DNA of 8,365 bases from Ruminococcaceae bacterium UBA1448. Its GTDB lineage: Bacteria; Bacillota; Clostridia; Oscillospirales; Ruminococcaceae. The notes under the pieces were generated by a model. The model worked only from the letters and a program-made list of their open reading frames with translations, ran no database searches and was not told where the DNA came from. The stretch is from NCBI GenBank assembly GCA_002329405.1, contig DCTE01000172.1, forward strand, positions 1-8,365. Reading direction: 5' to 3'. Position 1 is the first letter of the stretch. Every line of letters begins with the position of its first letter. Made by a program: the position numbers and the translations under genes. Shown here piece by piece: positions 1-5,802 of this stretch.

Positions 1-2301
1 AACCAGCCGGATTTTACCTGGCTCAAGCCACATGAGGAAAAGACTTTTGTCCAGTATTTTATGCCCTATAAAGGAGTTGGACGGGTTTCAAACGCTACAC
101 AGGATGCGGTAATTGGCCTATTCAGAACGGAAACTGGCGGATTGCTGAAAGTGTATGTGACAGGCAGAGTGGAAAAGGGAACCATCCTCGTCAAAAGAGG
201 AGAAAAAGTCCTTTTCTCTCATGTCGGGTCCCTGTCTCCGCTATGCTGTTTTGAAACGGAATTGTCAGACGAAGCCCTGGAAAGTGACTGTCGTGTTTCG
301 GTATGGTCCGATGACCGTCTGCTGGTGGAATACACCCCCTACCCTCCAAAACTGCAACCGGTTCCGGAACCGGCTGTGGCACTGGCCGAACCGCAGCAGC
401 TGAAATCTACAGAAGAACTCTATCTGGCTGGGATACATCTGGAACAGTATCGTCATGCGACCTATGAACCTGCCGACTATTATCTGGAAGGTCTGCGGAG
501 AGATCCGACCGATATCCGTCTGAATGACGCATATGGTATGCTGCTGTACCGCCGCGGCTGTGCACAGGAAAGCATCGGTTATTTCCAGGCTGCAATCAGC
601 AAGCAGACCTGGAGAAATCCCAATCCATATGACGGAGAATGTTATTTCCATCTGGGGTTGGCTTATCTTGCAGTTCATCAGGATGAAAAAGCATATGACG
701 CATTTTATAAATCTACCTGGAGCGCAGAAATGCAAAGCTGCGGGTTTTATCATCTTGCGTGCTTATCTGCCAAAAAAAAGAATTATGCCGAGGCTCTGGA
801 TTTTGCCGAGAAATCCCTGATCCGCAACTGGCATAATATGAAAACCAGAACGTTGAAAGCGGCTTTGTTGCGGTTGCTAAATCGCAGCAATGAGGCTTTT
901 GTTCAAGAATCTTTGGAGATTGACCCTCTGTATATGGGGTGCCTGTATGAAAAGGCACTGTTCGATAAGGAAATGTCTGGCTGGAAAAGGGCAATGCGTG
1001 GTGAGGCAGACAATTATCTGACGTTAGCACTGTGTTACCGGCAGGCAGGGCTGTATCAGGATGCGATGCAGATCCTGGATTGCTGTGAAGCGGAAATGCC
1101 GCTGCTGTCCTATTACAAGGGAAGCATCTGTTTGGCAGAGGGAAAACTGACAGACGCGGCCGACTTTTTCCAGCAGGGTGAAAAGATCAGCCCGGATTAC
1201 TGCTTCCCCAATCGGCTTGAGGAAATTGAGATCCTGCAGGACGCGATCGGTACACTGGGCGCAGCACCGATGGCCTGTTATTATTTGGGCAATCTGTTCT
1301 ATGATAAGAAGCAGTATGAGAAAGCAATCAAATTGTGGGAAAATACATCGGCATTGCTTCCCGATTTTTCAATGGCCTGGCGCAACCTTTCCATCGCCTA
1401 TTATAATAAACAGCATGACCCGAAAAAGGCAATGGAAGCGATGAAAAAAGCCTGCACGCCTGCGATGCCTTCCGCACGCTTTTTGCTGGAATATGACCAG
1501 CTGGCGGCCCGGCTGCATCAGACAACAGCTGAGCGTCTGGAAATGCTGGAATGCAATTTTGCCCTTGTTCAGGAGCGGGATGATCTGATTCTTCGCTATG
1601 TTACGCTGCTCAACTGTCAGGGCAGATGGAAAAAGGCACTGGATGAAATCAGAGGACGTCATTTCCATCCGTGGGAAGGCGGAGAAGGTGCTGTTAGCAC
1701 TCAGTACCGTTTTGCACTGCAAAGGCTTGCTGTTGAACAGATTGCAAAAGGAGAATATTTGTCGGCAGTTTCGCTGCTGGAAGAAGCAGTCTGTTATCCT
1801 GAAAACCTGGGCGAGGGGAAACTGCCCAATGTTCCCGATAACCAGCTGTATTACTGGATGGGCACTGCTTATGAAAAAATGGGCGATACACCAAAAGCAA
1901 GACAGATGTTTACCCTTGCAACTTCGGGTGAAACGGTCCCACAGCCGGTTTTGTACTATAACGATCAGCCTTCCGATTTTATCTATGCGCAGGGAATGGC
2001 ATATCGCAAACTTGGAGATGAGGCGGCGGCAAGAAAAGCTTTCCACCGGCTGATCTCATATGGGGAAAAGCATCTATTTGATAAGGTGAGTTATGATTTC
2101 TTTGCAGTTTCTCTCCCGGAGATCGAAGTCTACCAGGAAGATATCGTTTTGCGCCATCAGCAATACTGCAATTATCTTCGTGCCCTGGGGCACTTGGGGC
2201 TGGGAGAATCTGATAAAGCGGCAGCTTTGTTTGATGATATATTGGATCACGATAAGCAGCATTTGGGTGCGCTGTTGTATCGGACATTTGTTGAATCGTG
2301 A
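1..2301 (+). CDS. DUF5107 / tetratricopeptide-repeat protein, 5' end missing
   Basis: The frame is open to the first base, with 20 sense codons ahead of the first ATG at 61, so that ATG is internal and the true start lies left of the window; 766 residues are visible. The first ~110 residues read as the end of a DUF5107 beta-rich domain (PYKGVGRVSNAT near residue 22). Then comes the helical region typical of this family: EELYLAGIHLEQYRHATYEP at about 138-157, NPNPYDG at about 206, and repeated TPR-like helix pairs (YYLGNLFYDKKQYEKAIKLW, YYWMGTAYEKMGDTPKARQM). Family members are usually over 1,000 residues, so several hundred N-terminal residues are probably absent. DUF5107 proteins often occur beside carbohydrate-use genes, but the biochemical role is not established; the TPRs suggest protein-protein contacts. 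It converges on the PucR-type gene and is probably unrelated to the redox operon. The reading frame is intact to the TGA at 2299-2301. The family call is from remembered sequence patterns, not a search. Confidence 0.5.
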   Translation, partial: NQPDFTWLKPHEEKTFVQYFMPYKGVGRVSNATQDAVIGLFRTETGGLLKVYVTGRVEKGTILVKRGEKVLFSHVGSLSPLCCFETELSDEALESDCRVSVWSDDRLLVEYTPYPPKLQPVPEPAVALAEPQQLKSTEELYLAGIHLEQYRHATYEPADYYLEGLRRDPTDIRLNDAYGMLLYRRGCAQESIGYFQAAISKQTWRNPNPYDGECYFHLGLAYLAVHQDEKAYDAFYKSTWSAEMQSCGFYHLACLSAKKKNYAEALDFAEKSLIRNWHNMKTRTLKAALLRLLNRSNEAFVQESLEIDPLYMGCLYEKALFDKEMSGWKRAMRGEADNYLTLALCYRQAGLYQDAMQILDCCEAEMPLLSYYKGSICLAEGKLTDAADFFQQGEKISPDYCFPNRLEEIEILQDAIGTLGAAPMACYYLGNLFYDKKQYEKAIKLWENTSALLPDFSMAWRNLSIAYYNKQHDPKKAMEAMKKACTPAMPSARFLLEYDQLAARLHQTTAERLEMLECNFALVQERDDLILRYVTLLNCQGRWKKALDEIRGRHFHPWEGGEGAVSTQYRFALQRLAVEQIAKGEYLSAVSLLEEAVCYPENLGEGKLPNVPDNQLYYWMGTAYEKMGDTPKARQMFTLATSGETVPQPVLYYNDQPSDFIYAQGMAYRKLGDEAAARKAFHRLISYGEKHLFDKVSYDFFAVSLPEIEVYQEDIVLRHQQYCNYLRALGHLGLGESDKAAALFDDILDHDKQHLGALLYRTFVES

Positions 2302-2408
2302 TGCGGTTTGGTGAGAGATTCTTTTCACCGTTCAAAAACTGGGACTGTTTCTGCCGTGAAAGGTACCCGGAAAATCACGTTGAATCTGTGTATCTGTTGT
2401 AATGATTT

Positions 2409-2446
2409 GGCTTTTTTCTACGGCAGAAGTGTTCTTCTAAAAAGCC
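2409..2446 (+). terminator. Weak hairpin after the DUF5107 gene
   Basis: GGCTTTTT (2409-2416) pairs with AAAAAGCC (2439-2446), with an inner AGAAG/CTTCT helix (2425-2429 with 2434-2438) and an 8-base bulge on the left side. It lies about 110 bases past the stop codon and is followed by a short T run (gtattttt, 2451-2458). It may be a first termination or 3'-end-stabilising hairpin; the AT-rich outer stem makes this uncertain. Confidence 0.5.
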
Positions 2447-2483
2447 GGATGTATTTTTAAATTTAATTTATTCAAGCAAAACG

Positions 2484-2524
2484 AAAGGGCTTGTTGTCTG
2501 CAAAAAGCAGGCGGCAAGCCCTTT
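2484..2524. terminator. Bidirectional intrinsic terminator between convergent genes
   Basis: An 18-base left arm (2484-2501) pairs along its full length with the right arm (2507-2524), including three G-T wobbles, around an AAAAA loop (2502-2506). The outer part is AAAGGGCTTG against CAAGCCCTTT. The + strand continues AATTTT and the minus strand continues CGTTTTGC, so each direction has a modest U tract. Its position between the ends of two convergent genes (stop at 2301 on +, stop at 2546 on minus) fits termination of both transcripts. The rest of the 2302-2545 gap shows no credible gene. Confidence 0.5.
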
Positions 2525-2545
2525 AATTTTGCCTGAATGGGTCGG

Positions 2546-4105
2546 TTATTGCAGAAATTGCAGCACACGAAATGAATAATCATATGCAAACAGAAGGGAA
2601 GTGTCGTTCAGATTCAGATTAAACAGATCCTGCATTTTACCCAGCCGGTAGAAGAAGGTACTTTTATGGATATGCAGTTTCGCGGCGGTCAGAGTAGCAT
2701 TCTGGTTATATGTCAGGTAGGTATGCAGGGTGGTTGCATATTCGGTGTTGTTTTGCTGGTCGTAATCCAGGATGTGCAGGATATCCGGGTGCACAGACGC
2801 TTTGAGCATCCGTTTGTTGCTCAATTGTTGCAGAAGGTGTTCAAAAAAACAGTCCTTGTAATAGACCATCGGCTGTGATTTCCGGCTCTCATCCTTGCTC
2901 ACCATATCGGCCAGTTCCCTGACCTGCTGATAATAGACGGTGCTTTCCCCGATATTTGTATAGGAATAGCTGATACATGCCTGCATCTGGTTGAGCTTGA
3001 GGAAGGTCTGAAAACGTTCCAGTGAGTATTCGCTGAAAGGTTCATGGGTACTGGACGGCAGCAGAACGGTCAGTTCCCCGCGGAACAACGCGACCATACA
3101 TCCGGGCAGGATGGAAAGAAGCTGGTCATAATGGCTTTTGAAATACTGGGACTGCCGCTGCTCGGAATCTCTCAGCAGCAGCATCAGGGTATAGTAGGGC
3201 GCAAGCGGCCTTCCCAGCCGGATCAGGTACGGGATGATATAGTCGGTGCGGCTCAAATGGCCGTCCAGCAGTTCGGTCAGAAAGTATTCGTAATTCTGCC
3301 CGGTGGGGTGGACATAGGTGGCGTCCTTTTGCATCTCAATCGAAACCATCTGGGCAAAAATATTGATAAATTCCAGGTCGTCTTCAGTAAATGGCCGTAC
3401 GGTACCTCTGACACAGATATATCCGACGGCTGCATGGTGGATGCGGACAGGCTGAAAAACCCAGGGATAGTATTCATCCAGCATGGTGAGATAAGGCTGG
3501 GTAGAAGTGTAGATATGCTCTACAATCTTCTTTTTCAGCATGTTCTGGAAATACGGTTCCCGCAGGTACAGCCTTCCGCATTTTTCTTCCAGGTTCTGTT
3601 TGTCGCTGATTGCAGGGCTGGCGGCAATGATGGAAAAACTGGTGTCACAGATGGTGATCGGGTTGCCCAGAAAGCTGTGGGCGACATGCGCCAGGCTGCT
3701 CAGTCCATAGCCGCTGTGAAGAGAATGAAACAGTTCTTCCCGCTTGTCTTTCAGCCGGTGGTACCGCAGGATCTCCTCCTGAACAGTATTGAATACCTCC
3801 ATCAGCGGCAGCTCGTCCGGGGTATGCAGGACGCCCGGGACAGAGGTCCCTTCCGGCATCGTTCCGCCGATCAGCAAAAGCGGGCTGTATTGCAGTTCCG
3901 GGATGGCCCGCAGTTGGGAAAGATCATCTTTCAGCTGCCGGGTGTATTCGGCATATAAAACGTTTTTCTGAGGAAAGCTCTGCCGGTAGCAGTTGCCCTT
4001 TAAAAAACAGATTGCGTCAATATCCGGCATATTTCCCATATGATTTTCAATAGAAGTGTGGAATTTCTTTTCCAGTTCCGAAATAATATTGGATAAATGC
4101 GCCAT
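2546..4105 (-). CDS. PucR/CdaR-type transcriptional regulator
   Basis: A 519-residue DNA-binding regulator. The C-terminus (about residues 457-515) is a PucR-type helix-turn-helix (HTH_30 style): TLHTYLTYNQNATLTAAKLH followed by the recognition-helix-like HKSTFFYRLGKMQDLFNLNL, a pattern very typical of this family. Upstream, residues about 135-260 look like a GAF-type sensing domain (NPITICDTSFSIIAASPAI, later GYICVRG and FTEDDLEFINIFAQ), and about 275-400 fits the CdaR GGDEF-like linker. The N-terminal ~115 residues are less clear. I chose the ATG at 4105, preceded by GGGAGG, over the upstream in-frame TTG at 4144, which has no ribosome site. Members usually activate a neighbouring operon in response to a small molecule (purines, sugar diacids, amino-acid derivatives). 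Divergent placement from the redox operon suggests it controls that operon. The ligand is unknown; there is no membrane segment, so it is cytoplasmic. The family call is confident, the ligand is not. Confidence 0.5.
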   Translation of the reverse strand: MAHLSNIISELEKKFHTSIENHMGNMPDIDAICFLKGNCYRQSFPQKNVLYAEYTRQLKDDLSQLRAIPELQYSPLLLIGGTMPEGTSVPGVLHTPDELPLMEVFNTVQEEILRYHRLKDKREELFHSLHSGYGLSSLAHVAHSFLGNPITICDTSFSIIAASPAISDKQNLEEKCGRLYLREPYFQNMLKKKIVEHIYTSTQPYLTMLDEYYPWVFQPVRIHHAAVGYICVRGTVRPFTEDDLEFINIFAQMVSIEMQKDATYVHPTGQNYEYFLTELLDGHLSRTDYIIPYLIRLGRPLAPYYTLMLLLRDSEQRQSQYFKSHYDQLLSILPGCMVALFRGELTVLLPSSTHEPFSEYSLERFQTFLKLNQMQACISYSYTNIGESTVYYQQVRELADMVSKDESRKSQPMVYYKDCFFEHLLQQLSNKRMLKASVHPDILHILDYDQQNNTEYATTLHTYLTYNQNATLTAAKLHIHKSTFFYRLGKMQDLFNLNLNDTSLLFAYDYSFRVLQFLQ

Positions 4106-4109
4106 AAAA

Positions 4110-4115
4110 CCTCCC
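4110..4115 (-). promoter_or_regulatory. Ribosome binding site fixing the regulator start
   Basis: On the minus strand GGGAGG lies four bases ahead of the ATG at 4105. The spacing is slightly short but the match to the 16S tail is strong, and it makes the upstream TTG (4144) an unlikely start. Confidence 0.5.
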
Positions 4116-4126
4116 GTCAGACAAAA

Positions 4127-4142
4127 GTACAAATAACTGTAC
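4127..4142. promoter_or_regulatory. Candidate operator, GTACA-N6-TGTAC palindrome
   Basis: A perfect 5-6-5 inverted repeat (GTACA 4127-4131, TGTAC 4138-4142). The same stretch can be read as a direct repeat of GTACAAA (4127-4133 and 4139-4145) with a 12-base period. It sits in the presumed 5' leader of the regulator gene, where a bound protein could block its transcription (autoregulation). No binding-site consensus was matched; the call rests on symmetry and position only. Confidence 0.5.
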
Positions 4143-4152
4143 AAAAATCGCG

Positions 4153-4180
4153 CGTATATCAGACTCTTATTTGGTGACAG
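4153..4180 (-). promoter_or_regulatory. Possible promoter of the PucR-type gene
   Basis: On the minus strand CTGTCA (4180-4175) and TATACG (4158-4153) are spaced by 16 bases. The -10 is a poor match, so this is tentative. If right, transcription would start near 4146, giving a leader of about 40 bases and leaving no room for translation from the TTG at 4144. Its -35 overlaps that of the divergent promoter. Confidence 0.5.
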
Positions 4181-4202
4181 TTTGGCCTGTTGATACTATA
4201 CT
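4174..4202 (+). promoter_or_regulatory. Sigma-A type promoter of the redox operon
   Basis: GTGACA (4174-4179), an exact 17-base spacer, then TATACT (4197-4202). Both hexamers match the consensus at four or five of six positions. A start near 4209 would leave a leader of about 50 bases before the ATG at 4260. Confidence 0.5.
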
Positions 4203-4209
4203 GAGTATA
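4197..4209. promoter_or_regulatory. Candidate operator overlapping the -10 box
   Basis: TATACT-G-AGTATA is a perfect 6-1-6 palindrome that covers the -10 element and runs to the expected start site. A protein here would be expected to repress. Such an AT-rich palindrome can arise by chance around a -10 box. A looser pair, GACAGTTTG (4176-4184) and CAAACAGTC (4222-4230), forms an inverted repeat with one mismatch flanking the same region. Confidence 0.5.
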
Positions 4210-4259
4210 ACAAATGTCGTGCAAACAGTCAATCATACAATCACAAAGGGAGTAACAAG

Positions 4260-5204
4260 ATGTCAGTAAAAGTAATGGGAGTCACCTCCGGCAGAAAAAA
4301 CAGCAACAGTGAAATCCTCCTCAAAGAGGCGTTGATGGCTTGTGAGGAGGCGGGCGCGGAAGTCACGATGATCAACCTCAAGGATTACCATATCCTCAGC
4401 TGTACCGGCTGCACCGCCTGTACAAAGGGAATGTCCGAGGGGAAAAATGTCGGCTGCGTGCTGGACAAAAAAGATGACAAGAAAAAAATCATGGATGTCA
4501 TGCTTAGCCAGGATGCAGTCATCTTTTCGGCTCCGACCTATGACCTGATGCCGACGGCCGAATACCTGATGTTTGCCCAGAGAAGCCTCAGCTATGAGAC
4601 CGCTTTTCTGGAGACGATCGGCGCGATTGAACATAAAGACCGCGTTGCCGGGCTGATCAGTGTCGGCGGCTCTACAAGAGCCTGGCAGTCGATGGCGCTG
4701 GAAGGAATGCAGGCGACCATGTTTACCACCGATATGAAGGTTGTTGATATGATTCTGGCGACCCGTGTCCCCGGTGCGGCACAGTGCCTGCTGGATGATG
4801 AGCTGATCGCCCGCGCCAGAAAAATGGGCGAGAACATCATGAAGGCCGTTGCCACCCCGCCGGAAGAACGCGGCTGGCTGGGCGACGAGGATATGGGCTG
4901 GTGCCCCAACTGCCACTCCAACGCACTGGTACTGGGCGAACCCCAGTGGGATGGCCTGCACTATCCGGTTGAATGCCAGGTTTGCGGTGCCGGCGGAACA
5001 TTGGAGCAGACGGAAGACGGGAAATGGAAATTCGTCATCCAGCCGGACGGGCTGCTCAAGGACCGTACCACCGTTGTCGGCAGAGCCAGACATCTGGAAG
5101 AGATCGGTGCCACACAGGGCGGCTTCTACTCCAACCCTGAGAATATGAAACTGGTTCAGCAGAAACTGAAAAAATACAAAGAAAAACAGTTCAAGTCCAT
5201 CTGA
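4260..5204 (+). CDS. Flavodoxin-family NAD(P)H-dependent FMN / iron-sulfur flavoprotein with C-terminal zinc ribbon
   Basis: A 314-residue cytoplasmic protein and first gene of the operon, with GGGAG (4248-4252) seven bases before the ATG. Residues 1-195 form an FMN-reductase/flavodoxin fold: beta strand VKVMGVTSG, phosphate loop GRKNSNSEIL (11-20), and second FMN loop SAPTYDLMPTAEY (90-102). Cysteines 48, 51, 54 and 66 form CxxCxxC...C in the place where iron-sulfur flavoproteins (Isf family) bind a 4Fe-4S cluster, although the last gap (11 residues) is longer than the usual 4-7. The C-terminal ~110 residues are an added module: Cys215/218 and Cys239/242 are two CxxC knuckles of a rubredoxin-like or zinc-ribbon fold. 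The likely role is a one/two-electron relay between NAD(P)H- or ferredoxin-linked partners and the FAD enzyme encoded downstream. Its substrate is unknown. Fold call confident; cluster content inferred. Confidence 0.5.
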   Translation: MSVKVMGVTSGRKNSNSEILLKEALMACEEAGAEVTMINLKDYHILSCTGCTACTKGMSEGKNVGCVLDKKDDKKKIMDVMLSQDAVIFSAPTYDLMPTAEYLMFAQRSLSYETAFLETIGAIEHKDRVAGLISVGGSTRAWQSMALEGMQATMFTTDMKVVDMILATRVPGAAQCLLDDELIARARKMGENIMKAVATPPEERGWLGDEDMGWCPNCHSNALVLGEPQWDGLHYPVECQVCGAGGTLEQTEDGKWKFVIQPDGLLKDRTTVVGRARHLEEIGATQGGFYSNPENMKLVQQKLKKYKEKQFKSI

Positions 5205-5218
5205 CGGGGTGACGGAAA

Positions 5219-5671
5219 ATGAGCCTGAAACGGAAGACGCTTTATACATTGATTATGAATGTCCCGATCGCGCTGGCTATCTCTCTCACCGCTCAGCTTT
5301 TGGCGACGGGAACGGTTGTTTTGCAGCTGCTGCTTTTGAATTTTACATTGGCATATATCATCTCGTTTGTCGTCGGGATGGTGATTCCGGTTGTCAGGTG
5401 GGGTGCCGGATTTGCCGGGCTGTTCCACGCCAAACCGGACTCTCTGCTGTTTGGCCTGCTGGTCAATGTGATCGTCAATCTGGTTTATGTTGCGGTGAAT
5501 TGTCTGATCCTGACCTGGTTTAATGTGGTATACCTTGGCGGACAGCCGATGCAGGTATATCTGATTGCGATGATTTCCACATTCGTTCCGATTTATCTGG
5601 TGGGGTATGTGGTGTCCTTCCTGTGGAACACCCCTGCGATGAAACTGTCGGCACGGATCTGTGGCGAATAA
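5219..5671 (+). CDS. Small four-helix membrane protein with internal duplication
   Basis: 150 residues, starting 14 bases after the flavoprotein stop, with GGGGTGA (5206-5212) six bases before the ATG. Four hydrophobic segments are visible at about 8-31, 36-58, 77-101 and 112-136, after a short basic N-terminus (SLKRK). The two halves resemble each other: each starts with an Asn-Val (N14, N83) before a long helix, then a short polar turn with Gln (QLLLLNFTLAYIISFVVGMV and QVYLIAMISTFVPIYLVGYV), suggesting duplication of a two-helix unit. This layout recalls DUF2798-type small membrane proteins, but I cannot confirm the family. There are no cysteines or histidines placed as obvious cofactor ligands. 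It could transport the operon's substrate or hold the redox complex at the membrane. The gene is clearly real (ribosome site, tight spacing, coherent hydrophobicity); the function is unknown. Confidence 0.5.
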   Translation: MSLKRKTLYTLIMNVPIALAISLTAQLLATGTVVLQLLLLNFTLAYIISFVVGMVIPVVRWGAGFAGLFHAKPDSLLFGLLVNVIVNLVYVAVNCLILTWFNVVYLGGQPMQVYLIAMISTFVPIYLVGYVVSFLWNTPAMKLSARICGE

Positions 5672-5710
5672 AAAATGCTGTTTTGATTCTCCTTTCATAG
5701 CCGCAGCAAA

Positions 5711-5746
5711 GGCGTATTTTTGTCCGGTATCCGGCAGAAATACGCC
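5711..5746 (+). terminator. Strong intra-operon hairpin before the FAD gene
   Basis: The left arm (5711-5727) and right arm (5731-5746) pair over 16 base pairs with one bulged T: GGCGTATTT against AAATACGCC, then TG and CCGG against CCGG and CA, around a TAT loop. It is followed by CTCTTC instead of a U run, so it is a poor full terminator. It lies 39 bases after the stop of the membrane-protein gene and 57 before the FAD start. It could be a leaky terminator, an RNA-processing or stability element setting different levels for the genes either side. No good promoter was seen after it. Confidence 0.5.
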
Positions 5747-5789
5747 CTCTTCGGCAGGATTCAGACAGCGGGTTTGACCATTTTTGCTT

Positions 5790-5794
5790 GGAGG
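5790..5794 (+). promoter_or_regulatory. Ribosome binding site fixing the FAD-protein start
   Basis: GGAGG, eight bases before the ATG at 5803. It overlaps the alternative in-frame TTG at 5788-5790, which therefore cannot be the start. Confidence 0.5.
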
Positions 5795-5802
5795 TAATTG
5801 AT

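Noticed and set aside
3044..3958. 304-codon + strand open frame across the regulator gene
   Set aside because: Antisense to the clear PucR-type gene, low-complexity Gln/Gly/Arg-rich product with no recognisable domain and no ribosome site pattern.
4106..4144. TTG start adding 13 residues to the PucR-type regulator
   Set aside because: No ribosome site before it, and it would lie at about the predicted transcript start; the ATG at 4105 has GGGAGG just upstream.
4902..4916. CPNCH in the flavoprotein as a heme c site
   Set aside because: The protein has no export signal, and a second CxxC pair 20 residues later makes a zinc ribbon or rubredoxin-like knuckle the better reading.
4263..5249. 328-codon minus-strand open frame opposite the flavoprotein gene
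   Set aside because: Mirror of a codon-biased real gene; its product shows no coherent motif, while the + strand has FMN loops and cysteine knuckles.
5788..5802. TTG start adding five residues to the FAD protein
   Set aside because: The codon is part of the GGAGG ribosome site that serves the ATG at 5803.
5774..5802. TTGACC as -35 of an internal promoter for the FAD gene
   Set aside because: The only -10-like bases at proper spacing overlap the ribosome site and start codon, which would give a leaderless transcript despite a strong ribosome site.
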